Below are positions 1-8,120 of a stretch of DNA of 64,000 nucleotides, piece by piece (within the stretch, counting starts at the first letter, position 1; each line of letters opens with the position of its first letter). The notes beneath the pieces were generated by a model. It saw nothing but the letters and a program-made list of their open reading frames with translations. It did no database searches and was not told where the DNA came from. The translations under genes were made by a program, and so were the position numbers. Location of the stretch: the NCBI RefSeq assembly GCF_018885305.1, contig NZ_CP076544.1, positions 496,001 to 560,000 on the forward strand, given 5' to 3'. This DNA is from Curtobacterium sp. L6-1 (GTDB lineage Bacteria; Actinomycetota; Actinomycetes; Actinomycetales; Microbacteriaceae).

Positions 1-72
1 CCGCCCCCGGCCTGCGCACCGTCAGCGTAACCGATGCGCACGCATCTCCGCCCTCCTGTCCGGGCGCCTCGG

Positions 73-78
73 TAGACT
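73..78 (+). promoter_or_regulatory. -10 hexamer TAGACT of a leaderless promoter
   Basis: TAGACT lies 6 nt before the GTG at 85, so transcription should begin at or very near the start codon. No Shine-Dalgarno sequence is visible. The same geometry recurs upstream of several other genes in the window. Confidence 0.55.
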
Positions 79-84
79 GCCGTG

Positions 85-534
85 GTGTCTGTGAACCCCG
101 AGCTCGTCGGCAGGGCCTTCCCGCCGGCCCAGCCCTACCTGGTCGGTCGTGAGAAGGTGCGCGAGTTCGCCCGCGCCGTCTTCGCGACGAACCCGATCCA
201 CTCCGACCCCGACGCCGCCCGCGCCGCCGGGTACGCCGACGTCGTCGCACCCGCGACGTTCGCCGTCGTCGTGCAGGAGGCGACGCTCGCCCAGCTCCTG
301 GCCGAGCCGGACGCCGGCATCGACTTCTCGCGGGTCGTGCACGGCGCGCAGGACTTCGCGTACGAGCGACCGATCGTGGCCGGCGACGAGCTCACCGCGA
401 CCCTCAGCGTCACGAGCGTGAAGACCCTCGGCGGCAACGCGATGGTCACGGCCGCGTCCACCGTCGTCGACGCCGACGGCCAGCACGTCGTCACCGCCAC
501 GTCCACCCTGGTCGTCCGAGGAGATGACGCATGA
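85..534 (+). CDS. MaoC-like N-terminal-domain dehydratase (HadA/UPF0336 type)
   Basis: A 149-aa single hot-dog protein of the FAS1_DH_region/UPF0336 type. It begins VSVNPELVGRAF and carries the typical YLVGREKVREFA stretch. In mycobacteria the homologous HadA/HadC subunits pair with a HadB-type subunit to form a (3R)-hydroxyacyl-ACP dehydratase. Here the HadB-like gene follows with a 4-nt ATGA overlap, which suggests a heterodimer. The GTG at 85 is preferred to 82 or 91 because it matches family N-termini and sits 6 nt after TAGACT. The physiological acyl substrate is unknown, since this lineage need not make mycolic acids. Confidence 0.85.
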   Translation: MSVNPELVGRAFPPAQPYLVGREKVREFARAVFATNPIHSDPDAARAAGYADVVAPATFAVVVQEATLAQLLAEPDAGIDFSRVVHGAQDFAYERPIVAGDELTATLSVTSVKTLGGNAMVTAASTVVDADGQHVVTATSTLVVRGDDA

Positions 535-971
535 CCGACACCACGTCCGGCACCGACGCCCCGACCGGCCTCGAGGTCGGTGCCGTCGTCGCCGAGCGCC
601 AGGTCCACCTGACGCGTGACTCGCTCGTCCGGTACGCCGGCGGGTCCGGCGACTTCAACCCCATCCACTACCGCGACGACGTCGCCGCCGAGGTCGGGCT
701 GCCCGGCGTCCTCGCCCACGGCATGCTGACGATGGGCCTCGCGGTCCAGCCGGTCGCCGAGTGGCTCGGGGACCGCGGGTGGGTCGCCTCGTACGGCGTC
801 CGCTTCACCCGACCCGTCGTCGTCGACCCCCGCGACGGAGCCGACGTCGGCGTCGTCGCCAAGGTCGGCACCCTCGACGAGCACGGCCGTCCGCTGCGCA
901 TCGACCTCACCGTGACCGCCGCCGGGCAGACCGTGCTCGGCAAGGCGCAGGTCACCGTGGCCTTCCGCTGA
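531..971 (+). CDS. MaoC family dehydratase (HadB-like)
   Basis: A 146-aa MaoC/hydratase-2 fold protein. The catalytic signature is clear: a GDFNPIHYRDD segment supplies the D-x-N-P-x-H motif used by R-specific hydratases, and is followed by GVLAHGMLTMGL. It overlaps the upstream HadA-like gene by 4 nt and murB starts 2 nt after its stop, so all three should share one transcript. The likely role is dehydration of 3-hydroxyacyl thioesters as the catalytic half of a HadAB-type pair. Exact substrate is inferred. Confidence 0.87.
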   Translation: MTDTTSGTDAPTGLEVGAVVAERQVHLTRDSLVRYAGGSGDFNPIHYRDDVAAEVGLPGVLAHGMLTMGLAVQPVAEWLGDRGWVASYGVRFTRPVVVDPRDGADVGVVAKVGTLDEHGRPLRIDLTVTAAGQTVLGKAQVTVAFR

Positions 972-973
972 CC

Positions 974-2005
974 GTGGCGGACACCACCCTCGCCGACCTG
1001 ACCACGCTCCGCGTCGGCGGGCCCGCCGGTCGTCTCCTGGTCGCCGAGACCACCGACGAGCTCGTGGCGCACGTCGTCGACGCCTGGGCGGACGAGGACG
1101 ACTGGCTTGTCGTCGGCGGCGGGAGCAACCTGCTGGTCGCCGACAGCGGGTTCCCCGGCACCGTCGTCGTCGCACGGACGCGCGGGGTGACGCACGAGAC
1201 CGACGCCGACGGCGTCACGGTCCGCGTCGCCGCGGGGGAGCCGTGGGACGCGTTCATCGCGACGACCGTCGAGCGCGGTTGGACCGGACTGGAGGCGCTC
1301 AGCGGCATCCCGGGCACGGTCGGCGCCGCCCCCGTGCAGAACATCGGCGCCTACGGGGTCGAGCTGTCCGACGTGCTCACCGCCGTCGACCTCCTCGACG
1401 CGGAGACCGGCGAGCGGTCCTGGGTGCCCGCCGCCGAGCTGGCGCTCGGCTACCGGACGAGCACGCTCAAGCACGGCCGTCGCGGCGTCGTCCTGACCGT
1501 CGAGTTCCGCCTCGGCACGGCGACCGAGGCGGGGGTGCCGGTCCGGTACGCCCAGCTCGCCGGTTCGCTCGGGGTCGACCTGGGCACGCGCGTGGCACCG
1601 ACCGACATCCGGTCCGAAGTGCTCCGGCTGCGCGCCTCGAAGGGCATGGTCCTCGACGACGCCGACCCCGACACGTGGAGCGCCGGGTCCTTCTTCACGA
1701 ACCCGATCGTCTCGTCGGGCTTCGCCGACACGATGCCCGCCGACGCGCCGCGGTGGCCGGCCGGCGACGACGTCAAGCTCAGCGCTGCGTGGCTCATCGA
1801 GCACGCCGGCGTGCACCGTGGGTACGGCGTGCCCGGGTCTCGCGCGGCGATCTCCTCGAAGCACACCCTCGCGCTGACGAACCGCGGGGGAGCGACCGCC
1901 GCCCAGGTGGCCGAGCTCGCGCGCTACGTGCAGTTGACCGTCGCGAACCGGTTCGGGGTCACCCTCGTGCCGGAGCCCGTCGTGGTCGGCGACCTGCTCG
2001 ACTGA
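974..2005 (+). CDS. murB: UDP-N-acetylmuramate dehydrogenase
   Basis: A 343-aa MurB that reduces UDP-GlcNAc-enolpyruvate to UDP-MurNAc with NADPH and FAD in the cytoplasmic phase of peptidoglycan synthesis. Visible motifs are LRVGGPAGRL near the N-terminus, the FAD-binding VVGGGSNLLVADSGF, the SGIPGTVGAAPVQNIGAYG segment, and a C-terminal SAGSFFTNPIV with the catalytic Ser region. AWLIEHAG and HTLALTN are also family-typical. The GTG at 974 starts 2 nt after the HadB-like stop and gives a normal-length protein. A longer in-frame extension upstream is just the other gene's shadow. Confidence 0.95.
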   Translation: MADTTLADLTTLRVGGPAGRLLVAETTDELVAHVVDAWADEDDWLVVGGGSNLLVADSGFPGTVVVARTRGVTHETDADGVTVRVAAGEPWDAFIATTVERGWTGLEALSGIPGTVGAAPVQNIGAYGVELSDVLTAVDLLDAETGERSWVPAAELALGYRTSTLKHGRRGVVLTVEFRLGTATEAGVPVRYAQLAGSLGVDLGTRVAPTDIRSEVLRLRASKGMVLDDADPDTWSAGSFFTNPIVSSGFADTMPADAPRWPAGDDVKLSAAWLIEHAGVHRGYGVPGSRAAISSKHTLALTNRGGATAAQVAELARYVQLTVANRFGVTLVPEPVVVGDLLD

Positions 2006-2067
2006 CCACCGGAGGCGCGTGCCGGACGCGGGGCGGGCCTCCCGTCCGGTGGCCCCCGCCGTGCCGC

Positions 2068-2111
2068 ACCGCGCGGCTGGGCCGGACCGCGCGGCTGGGT
2101 CGGACCGCGCG
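2068..2111. repeat. 18-bp tandem repeat downstream of murB
   Basis: The unit ACCGCGCGGCTGGGCCGG occurs twice (one C/T difference), followed by a partial third copy. It lies between murB and the shared terminator hairpin and has no coding potential I can support. Confidence 0.7.
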
Positions 2112-2118
2112 CAGACGG

Positions 2119-2157
2119 CACGGTGCCCCCGCACGCGCTGCGTGCGGGGGCACCGTG
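2119..2157. terminator. Hairpin between convergent murB and aminotransferase genes
   Basis: A 17-bp perfect inverted repeat (arms 2119-2135 and 2141-2157) with a 5-nt loop. It sits 11 nt beyond the aminotransferase stop and about 115 nt after murB, so it can serve both converging transcripts. There is no T-run, as is common in this window. Confidence 0.7.
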
Positions 2158-2167
2158 GCGACCGGCG

Positions 2168-3445
2168 TCAGCCGAAGAGGCGAGCCAGGCGCGCGACGCC
2201 CTCGGCGATGTCGTCGTCGCCGAGGGCGTACGACAGGCGCAGGTAGCCGGACGGACCGAAGGCCTCGCCGGGGACGACCGCGACCTCGGCGTGCTCGAGG
2301 ACCAGGTCGGCGAGCTCGAGCGTCGTGGTCGGGGTCGAGCCGGCCCATTCGCGGCCGAGGAGTGCGGTGACGTCCGGGTAGACGTAGAAGGCACCCTGCG
2401 GCTCGGGCGTGACGAAGCCCGGGATCGCGTTCAGACCGTCGACGATGGCCCGGCGGCGGCGGTCGAACGCGTCCCGCATGGCCGTGACGGGCTCCTGCGG
2501 TCCGGTGAGCGCCGCGATCGCAGCGCGCTGGGACACGTTCGAGACGTTCGACGACAGGTGCGACTGCAGGTTCGACGCGGCCTTGACCGCGTCGGTCGGG
2601 CCGATCATCCACCCGACCCGCCAGCCGGTCATGGCGTACGTCTTGGCGACGCCGTTGACCAGGATCGTCGTGTCGGCGAGGGCCGGGACCTGCTCGAGGA
2701 CGCCGGAGAATGTGACGCCGTCGTAGACGAGGTCCTGGTAGATCTCGTCGCTGATCACCCAGATGCCGTGCTCGAGGGCCCACTCGCCGATCGCGCGGGT
2801 CTGCTCGGCGGAGTACACGGCGCCGGTCGGGTTCGAGGGCGAGCAGAACAGCAGCGCCTTGGTGAGCGGTGTCCGTGCGGCCTCGAGCTGCTCGACCGTG
2901 ACGAGGTAGCCCTGGTCGCTGCCGGCGAAGACGTCGACGGGGACGCCGCCGGCCAGCCGGACCGCCTCGGGGTAGGTGGTCCAGTACGGCGCGGGGAGGA
3001 GGACCTCGTCGCCCTCGTCGACGACCGTCTGGAACGCCTGGTACACGGCCTGCTTGCCGCCGTTCGTGACGATGACCTGCGCCGGGTCGACCGACACGCC
3101 CGAGACGCGGGCGGTCTTGTCGGCGATCGCGCGCTTGAGCTCGGGGAGGCCGGTCGCCGGGGTGTACCGGTGGTTGGCCGGGTCCTGCGCCGCCGCGACG
3201 GCCGCGTCGACGACGTGCCGGGGCGTGGCGAAGTCGGGCTCGCCGGCGGCGAAGGAGATCACCGAGCGACCCTCGGCCTTGAGCGCCTTGGCCTTCGCGT
3301 CCACCTTGAGCGTCGCGGACTCGGCGATGGCGGCGATGCGCGAGGCGATGCGCGGGCGATCGGTCGGCGTGGCGGCGTCCGACGTCGGACGCGGGGTCTG
3401 CTCGTGGCTGGCGGTGGGCTGAGTGCTGGCGGCTTCGGTGCTCAC
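2168..3445 (-). CDS. aspC: Pyridoxal-phosphate aspartate/aminotransferase class I
   Basis: A 425-aa fold-type I aminotransferase of the bacterial aspartate aminotransferase (Ib) group. Markers are [12 protein letters not shown] near the N-terminus, [12 protein letters not shown], the SNPTG box, [12 protein letters not shown], and the PLP-lysine region [16 protein letters not shown]. The family interconverts aspartate/2-oxoglutarate and oxaloacetate/glutamate; some members also accept prephenate or aromatic substrates. The GTG start gives a roughly 25-residue disordered Thr/Ala-rich N-terminus before the conserved core, so a later start is possible. It faces murB and is upstream of and divergent from tRNA-Trp/secE. 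Confidence 0.88.
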   Translation of the reverse strand: MSTEAASTQPTASHEQTPRPTSDAATPTDRPRIASRIAAIAESATLKVDAKAKALKAEGRSVISFAAGEPDFATPRHVVDAAVAAAQDPANHRYTPATGLPELKRAIADKTARVSGVSVDPAQVIVTNGGKQAVYQAFQTVVDEGDEVLLPAPYWTTYPEAVRLAGGVPVDVFAGSDQGYLVTVEQLEAARTPLTKALLFCSPSNPTGAVYSAEQTRAIGEWALEHGIWVISDEIYQDLVYDGVTFSGVLEQVPALADTTILVNGVAKTYAMTGWRVGWMIGPTDAVKAASNLQSHLSSNVSNVSQRAAIAALTGPQEPVTAMRDAFDRRRRAIVDGLNAIPGFVTPEPQGAFYVYPDVTALLGREWAGSTPTTTLELADLVLEHAEVAVVPGEAFGPSGYLRLSYALGDDDIAEGVARLARLFG

Positions 3446-3487
3446 GCGCCCAGCCTACCGACGCGCCGCGCCGGAGCATCCGTCAAG

Positions 3488-3517
3488 TGGACACCGCCCT
3501 CGGGACTCCCGTACACT
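3488..3517 (+). promoter_or_regulatory. Promoter for tRNA-Trp and downstream secE
   Basis: TGGACA (3488-3493) and TACACT (3512-3517) are separated by 18 nt, close to a housekeeping sigma-factor promoter. It lies about 125 nt upstream of tRNA-Trp and is divergent from the aminotransferase gene. Confidence 0.55.
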
Positions 3518-3641
3518 GTTCCGCGGTGGTTGAAGTCCACCGGATCACATGCGCCGAGTCGCAGATCAGGCGGCCCGCTCAGCGCGGTCGACGGACTTCC
3601 ACCGGAACGGCCGACACATCCGCACGGGTGGGACGTTCCGA

Positions 3642-3714
3642 AGGGCGGTGGCTCAATTGGTAGAGCAGCGGTCTCCAAAACCGCAGGTTGCAGGTTCGAG
3701 TCCTGTCCGCCCTG
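3642..3714 (+). tRNA. tRNA-Trp (anticodon CCA)
   Basis: The cloverleaf folds by eye: acceptor AGGGCGG/CCGCCCT, D-stem GCTC/GAGC, anticodon stem GCGGT/ACCGC with loop CTCCAAA, and T-arm with TTCGAGT. The anticodon is CCA. The 3' CCA tail is not fully encoded. It sits 19 nt before secE, the usual actinobacterial arrangement, so tRNA and mRNA probably share a transcript. Confidence 0.96.
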
Positions 3715-3733
3715 CACATCGGGAAGGGTTGAA

Positions 3734-4012
3734 GTGGCGAGCAAAGACGTGGAGACGACGGCGGACGACGTCGTTGCCCAGGCGAAGGCCGACCGCGCAG
3801 AACGTCGCGGCCCCGTCGCCGCGATCGTGCTGTTCATCCGCCAGGTCTTCGGCGAGCTGCGCAAGGTCGTCACCCCGACCCGCAAGGAACTCTTCAGCTA
3901 CACGGGCGTCGTCCTGGTGTTCGTCGTCGTGATGATGATCCTCGTGTCGGTCCTCGACTTCGTCTTCGGTCTCGGCGTCGGCTACGTGTTCGGCAACGGC
4001 CCCACGGCCTGA
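3734..4012 (+). CDS. secE: Preprotein translocase subunit SecE
   Basis: A 92-aa single-span SecE. A charged cytoplasmic N-terminus leads to the conserved FIRQVFGELRKVVTPTRKEL amphipathic helix and one strongly hydrophobic C-terminal transmembrane segment (about residues 55-85). SecE clamps and stabilises the SecY channel. The GTG start at 3734 is preceded by GGGAAGGG and follows tRNA-Trp by 19 nt. The position between tRNA-Trp and nusG is the standard bacterial order. Confidence 0.95.
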   Translation: MASKDVETTADDVVAQAKADRAERRGPVAAIVLFIRQVFGELRKVVTPTRKELFSYTGVVLVFVVVMMILVSVLDFVFGLGVGYVFGNGPTA

Positions 4013-4182
4013 CCCAGCTGGCGTGAACCCCGGCGCGCTGCACTCCTGGCGCGCCCGGCCTGACCGCAGGTCCGACCGCACCGCGCATCCTCGGGGTACG
4101 GTCGCCCGGAGACGGCGACGAGCTCCCCGCCCGGGACGCGAACGCCAACCCGATCCGCACCACCGAACGGAAAGAACCGACT

Positions 4183-5298
4183 GTGTCTGACTACTCCCGC
4201 GACGACATCGACCTCGCGACCGCTGCCGAGCAGTCTTCCGAGGTCGAGGAGAACCAGGAAGGCGACGTCGAGACGGGCGAGCTCCGTTCGACCGACTCCG
4301 CCGAGGAGCGCGCGATCACGGTCGAGGACGAGGACGACGAGTCCCTCGGCCTGAGCGACGAGCCCGACGACGGCACCGTCGCCGCCGAGTTCGACGAGAC
4401 GCTGGACGCCCTGGCCGAGTCCCGCGACCCCGAGGCGGACGCCGTGGTGGACGACGCACTCGAGATCGACACCCCGGACGAGGCCGAGGCCGCCGTCGAG
4501 GCCGTCGAGGACGAGGAAGAGTCCGAGCTCGAGGACGAGACCGCCGCCGAGGCGAACGCCGCGATCGCCGACGAGGAGTCCGCGGACGCGCTCGGCGCGA
4601 TCGCCCCGGAGTCCGAGGTCGACCTGGCTCCCGACACCGAGGTCACGATCACCGCAGAGGACGACGAGGACGCGCCCGAGGCCGACCCGTACGACGCCTT
4701 CAAGGCCGAGCTCCGGATGAAGCCGGGCAAGTGGTACGTCATCCACTCCTACGCGGGCTTCGAGCGTCGCGTGAAGGCGAACATCGAGAACCGCATGGTC
4801 TCGATGTCGATGGAGGACTACATCTACCAGGCCGAGGTCCCGATGGAGGACGTCGTCGAGATCAAGAACGGGCAGCGCAAGCTGGTCACCCGCGTCCGGA
4901 TCCCCGGCTACGTGCTGGTCCGCATGGACCTCAACGAGGACTCCTGGTCCGTCGTGCGCCACACGCCGGGCGTCACCGGCTTCGTCGGCAACGCGCACAA
5001 CCCCACGCCGCTCCGCTTCGACGAGGCGTTCGGCATGCTGAAGTCGCTCGTCCAGGTCGCCGAGGCCGCCCCGACCAAGGGTGGATCGAAGTCCGGCCGT
5101 GCCGCGCAGGCCCAGCCGCAGGCCGAGGTCGACTTCGAGGTCGGCGAGACGATCACCATCAAGGAAGGCTCGTTCGCGGGTCTGCCCGGGTCGATCTCCG
5201 AGATCAAGCCGGAGAGCGGCAAGCTCACCGTCCTCGTCTCGCTCTTCGAGCGCGAGACCCCGGTCGAGCTCAGCTTCGACCAGGTCACGAAGCTCTAG
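4183..5298 (+). CDS. nusG: Transcription termination/antitermination factor NusG with long acidic N-terminal extension
   Basis: A 371-aa NusG, about twice the size of the E. coli protein. Residues 1 to about 180 are low-complexity and strongly acidic (Asp/Glu/Ala-rich). The NGN domain starts near [20 protein letters not shown] and contains [12 protein letters not shown] and [10 protein letters not shown] Gly/Lys/Gln-rich linker leads to a C-terminal KOW domain ([18 protein letters not shown]). NusG binds the RNA polymerase clamp and links it to Rho or ribosomal protein S10. GTG start, following secE by 170 nt and preceding rplK. Confidence 0.95.
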   Translation: MSDYSRDDIDLATAAEQSSEVEENQEGDVETGELRSTDSAEERAITVEDEDDESLGLSDEPDDGTVAAEFDETLDALAESRDPEADAVVDDALEIDTPDEAEAAVEAVEDEEESELEDETAAEANAAIADEESADALGAIAPESEVDLAPDTEVTITAEDDEDAPEADPYDAFKAELRMKPGKWYVIHSYAGFERRVKANIENRMVSMSMEDYIYQAEVPMEDVVEIKNGQRKLVTRVRIPGYVLVRMDLNEDSWSVVRHTPGVTGFVGNAHNPTPLRFDEAFGMLKSLVQVAEAAPTKGGSKSGRAAQAQPQAEVDFEVGETITIKEGSFAGLPGSISEIKPESGKLTVLVSLFERETPVELSFDQVTKL

Positions 5299-5312
5299 CG
5301 ACGAGCATCCAC

Positions 5313-5318
5313 TAGACT
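5313..5318 (+). promoter_or_regulatory. Candidate -10 (TAGACT) for rplK-rplA
   Basis: TAGACT lies 14 nt after the nusG stop and 120 nt before rplK, implying a leader RNA of about 115 nt upstream of L11. L11-L1 operon leaders are commonly L1-autoregulated; I cannot fold the leader reliably. No convincing -35 is seen. Confidence 0.4.
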
Positions 5319-5438
5319 GTCCGAGTTTGGGTCCGCGCGCCTCGTGCGCTGCGGGTCCGTCACCGCGATCCGGATCCGCCGGAGACGCGGGAGAGTGCAC
5401 GGGTCCCCGTGCGTTCGATCCCAGGAGGAAAGCGAAAC

Positions 5439-5870
5439 ATGGCACCGAAGAAGAAGGTCACGGGCCTGATCAAGCTGCAGATCAACGCGGGCGCCGCCAA
5501 CCCGGCCCCGCCGATCGGTCCGGCGCTCGGTCAGCACGGCGTGAACATCATGGAGTTCTGCAAGGCGTACAACGCCGCGACCGAGTCGCAGCGCGGCAAC
5601 GTCATCCCGGTGGAGATCACCGTCTACGAGGACCGTTCGTTCACGTTCATCCTCAAGACCCCGCCGGCAGCCGAGCTCATCAAGAAGGCCGCGGGTGTGA
5701 ACAAGGGTTCCGCGACGCCGCACACGGTCAAGGCCGGGCGCATCACGGCGGAGCAGATCCGTCAGATCGCCGAGACCAAGCAGCCCGACCTGAACGCCAA
5801 CGACCTCGAGCAGGCGACGAAGATCATCGCCGGTACCGCTCGTTCGATGGGCATCACGGTCGAGGCCTGA
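5439..5870 (+). CDS. rplK: 50S ribosomal protein L11
   Basis: A 143-aa L11 with the signature [20 protein letters not shown] near the N-terminus and the C-terminal [11 protein letters not shown]. It forms the GTPase-associated centre with 23S rRNA helices 43/44. The ATG at 5439 is preceded by an AGGAGGAA Shine-Dalgarno sequence and gives normal family length; an in-frame ATG 30 nt upstream has no support. It is followed by rplA after 80 nt. Confidence 0.98.
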   Translation: MAPKKKVTGLIKLQINAGAANPAPPIGPALGQHGVNIMEFCKAYNAATESQRGNVIPVEITVYEDRSFTFILKTPPAAELIKKAAGVNKGSATPHTVKAGRITAEQIRQIAETKQPDLNANDLEQATKIIAGTARSMGITVEA

Positions 5871-5950
5871 GCCTCACCCCACACACCCCAGTACTCACCG
5901 TGGGAGAGCCGCGCCGGCTCGCCAACCACGTATCTCGCAAGGAGACCACC

Positions 5951-6643
5951 ATGGCGAAGAAGTCCAAGGCGTACCGCGCCGCGGCCGCGAAGATCGTGGC
6001 CGACAAGTTCTACACCCCGACCGAGGCCGTCGCCCTGGCGAAGGAGACCGGCTCTGCGAAGACCGACTCCACCGTCGAGGTCGCGCTGAAGCTCGGCGTC
6101 GACCCGCGCAAGGCGGACCAGATGGTGCGCGGCACCGTCATCCTCCCGCACGGCACCGGCAAGACCGCCCGCGTCATCGTCTTCGCGACGGGTGCAGCCG
6201 CTGAGGCCGCCATCGCCGCCGGCGCCGACGAGGTCGGTGGCGACGAGCTCATCGCGAAGGTCGCCGAGGGCTACACCTCGTTCGACTCCGCGGTCGCGAC
6301 CCCGGAGCTCATGGGCAAGGTCGGTCGTCTCGGCAAGGTGCTCGGCCCGCGTGGCCTCATGCCGAACCCGAAGACCGGCACCGTCACGCCGAACGTGGCC
6401 CAGGCCGTGAACGACATCAAGGGCGGCAAGATCGAGTTCCGCGTCGACAAGCACGCCAACGTGCACTTCGTCGTCGGCAAGGCCTCGTTCACGCCGGAGC
6501 AGCTCGACGAGAACATCACCGCCGCTCTCGACGAGGTCGTCCGCCTCAAGCCGAGCGCTGCCAAGGGCCGTTACATCATGAAGGGCGCCGTCTCGACGAC
6601 CTTCGGCCCGGGCATCCCGCTGGACGTCAACGTCCTGGCGTGA
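5951..6643 (+). CDS. rplA: 50S ribosomal protein L1
   Basis: A 230-aa L1. Recognisable segments are [35 protein letters not shown] and the C-terminal [13 protein letters not shown]1 forms the stalk near the E site and classically represses its own operon. The start ATG at 5951 follows AAGGAGACCACC. A strong hairpin terminator lies 30 nt after the stop. The L10/L12 genes are not next; they lie about 15 kb downstream. Confidence 0.98.
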   Translation: MAKKSKAYRAAAAKIVADKFYTPTEAVALAKETGSAKTDSTVEVALKLGVDPRKADQMVRGTVILPHGTGKTARVIVFATGAAAEAAIAAGADEVGGDELIAKVAEGYTSFDSAVATPELMGKVGRLGKVLGPRGLMPNPKTGTVTPNVAQAVNDIKGGKIEFRVDKHANVHFVVGKASFTPEQLDENITAALDEVVRLKPSAAKGRYIMKGAVSTTFGPGIPLDVNVLA

Positions 6644-6673
6644 TCGCTCGCGGATCGTCCTGATCCGCACCCC

Positions 6674-6708
6674 ACGACGGCCCGCACCGATCCGGTGCGG
6701 GCCGTCGT
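6674..6708 (+). terminator. Terminator hairpin of the rplK-rplA operon
   Basis: A 15-bp perfect GC-rich inverted repeat (arms 6674-6688 and 6694-6708) with a 5-nt loop, 30 nt after the rplA stop. No U-tract follows. Confidence 0.75.
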
Positions 6709-6748
6709 CGTTCGCGGGGACCCGAACCCGGCCGGCGGACCGGAGCAC

Positions 6749-6754
6749 TACCGT
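6749..6754 (+). promoter_or_regulatory. -10 hexamer TACCGT, leaderless
   Basis: TACCGT ends 6 nt before the GTG at 6761 and no Shine-Dalgarno is present, so a leaderless transcript is likely. Confidence 0.5.
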
Positions 6755-6760
6755 TGGTCC

Positions 6761-7420
6761 GTGCGGATCTTCGTGAACACTCTGCGGCTCGTCGTCGCCG
6801 TCGTCATCGTCGCCGCGGTGGTCACCGACCTGCAGGGCGCGCTGCGCAACGACTTCGTGTTCTGGAACTTCTTCGGGTACTTCACGAACCAGTCGAACCT
6901 GCTCGTCGCGGCCGTCCTGACGCTGACCGTCGTCGCCGCGATCGGGGACCGACCGTCCGGGCGTCGTCTCGACCTGTTCCGCGGCGCGGCGACCGTCTAC
7001 ATCGCGACGACGGGGCTCGTCTACAACACGCTGCTCGCCGACGTCGGCCAGGCGGTGGGGGAGTCCTGGTCGAACGACGTCGTGCACCGGTGGGTCCCGC
7101 TGTACGTGGTGCTCGACTGGGTGCTGTTCTCGGACCGCAGTCGGCTGTTCTTCCGCGACGTCTGGTGGTTCCTCGTCTACCCGGCGGTCTGGCTCGTGGT
7201 CGTCGTGGTGCGCGGAGCGACGGACGGCTGGGTGCCGTACCCGTTCCTCGACCCGGTGTCGGGCTACGGCATCGTGGCGCTGTACTGCCTCGGCGTCGCG
7301 GTGTTCATCGGCCTGATGGGCATCGTCGTCGTCGCGCTGAGCCGACTCCGGCTGGTGCCGGTCAGCGGGCGTCGCGCAGGCGGTCGAGCACGAGGTCGGC
7401 GAGTGCGATCAGCCCGCTGA
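6761..7420 (+). CDS. Pr6Pr family (FAR-17a/AIG1-like) membrane protein
   Basis: A 219-aa protein with about six hydrophobic segments. Family features include WNFFGYFTNQSNLL in the second segment, a Thr/Gly-rich third segment, and VVHRWVPLYVVLDWVLF. FAR-17a/AIG1-like proteins in eukaryotes are Thr-His hydrolases of hydroxy-fatty-acid esters; bacterial members are uncharacterised, so no function is assigned. The conserved T and H positions (Thr in YFTNQSN, His in VVHRW) are present. The C-terminal basic tail overlaps the convergent nuclease gene by 59 bp. Confidence 0.75.
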   Translation: MRIFVNTLRLVVAVVIVAAVVTDLQGALRNDFVFWNFFGYFTNQSNLLVAAVLTLTVVAAIGDRPSGRRLDLFRGAATVYIATTGLVYNTLLADVGQAVGESWSNDVVHRWVPLYVVLDWVLFSDRSRLFFRDVWWFLVYPAVWLVVVVVRGATDGWVPYPFLDPVSGYGIVALYCLGVAVFIGLMGIVVVALSRLRLVPVSGRRAGGRARGRRVRSAR

Positions 7421-8069
7421 TGGCGTCGTCGTCGCGGTCGATCCACCGGCACTCGGGCTCGTCGGCCACGGGCACGAAGTCGTCGTGCTTCTCCCAGACG
7501 AACAGCGTGCGGTCGGCGCCGAGCACGTACTGCTGCCACCAGACCTGCCGCATGTAGTGCCGCGGGACGCGCTTCCACCCGGAGGACGTCGTCTTGATCT
7601 CGGCGAGGAGCAGCCGACCGTCGCGGTCCTGCCCGACACCGTCCGGGGTGGCCAGGTGCGCCCGGTTCGTGGCCGCGTGGAACAGGTGCGCCGAGGGCAG
7701 GATGCCGTGCGTCGCGGCCACCCACGACGCGATGACGGGTTCGCGGTCCTTACCGTGCTCGGTGTAGGCGTTGCCGGAGAACCGCGACCCGTAGCGCTTG
7801 TCGGCGACCACGGCGTCGACGGCGTGCAGCGACGCGAGGCGGGCCACGTCGGTGGCGGTGATGCCCATCGCGCGGGCACGGAGCCAGGCGACCCGGTCCG
7901 ACGAGTGCGCGACGATCCGCTCGGTGTGGCCGCGCAGGGCGGTGAAGGCGTCGCGGGCCGGTCGCGGGGCGGACGAGGGTGACGCGACGGACCGGAGGTG
8001 GGCCTCCTGCCCGTCATCCAGGTCGCCCCACAGGGTGGGCTGCACGATCGTCACCCGACGATTGTCCAC
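7362..8069 (-). CDS. YqaJ-type (lambda-exonuclease fold) nuclease, stand-alone
   Basis: A 235-aa PD-(D/E)XK protein of the YqaJ viral recombinase family. Visible catalytic elements are an E-P in EHGKDREPVIASW (about residue 110), the aspartate in TPDGVGQ (143) and the E-x-K of LLAEIKTT (157/159), followed by the WKRVPRHYMRQVWWQQYVLG helix typical of the fold. In phages such nucleases partner with a RecT annealing protein, but no partner is encoded here. GTG start. The 3' end overlaps the convergent Pr6Pr gene by 59 bp. Host repair or domesticated phage function is inferred only. Confidence 0.75.
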   Translation of the reverse strand: MDNRRVTIVQPTLWGDLDDGQEAHLRSVASPSSAPRPARDAFTALRGHTERIVAHSSDRVAWLRARAMGITATDVARLASLHAVDAVVADKRYGSRFSGNAYTEHGKDREPVIASWVAATHGILPSAHLFHAATNRAHLATPDGVGQDRDGRLLLAEIKTTSSGWKRVPRHYMRQVWWQQYVLGADRTLFVWEKHDDFVPVADEPECRWIDRDDDAISGLIALADLVLDRLRDAR

Positions 8070-8120
8070 CCGACCACCGGCACCGGCGAAACCGGCGCGC
8101 GGCGGACCGGTCGGGGACGG

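Noticed and set aside
2123..4012. One long plus-strand frame running through the aminotransferase and tRNA into SecE
   Set aside because: It is antisense to a clear aminotransferase and crosses tRNA-Trp; SecE starts at GTG 3734.
7362..8069. Prophage remnant around the YqaJ nuclease
   Set aside because: Neighbours are a membrane protein and sugar regulation genes; no integrase, structural genes or att repeats were seen.
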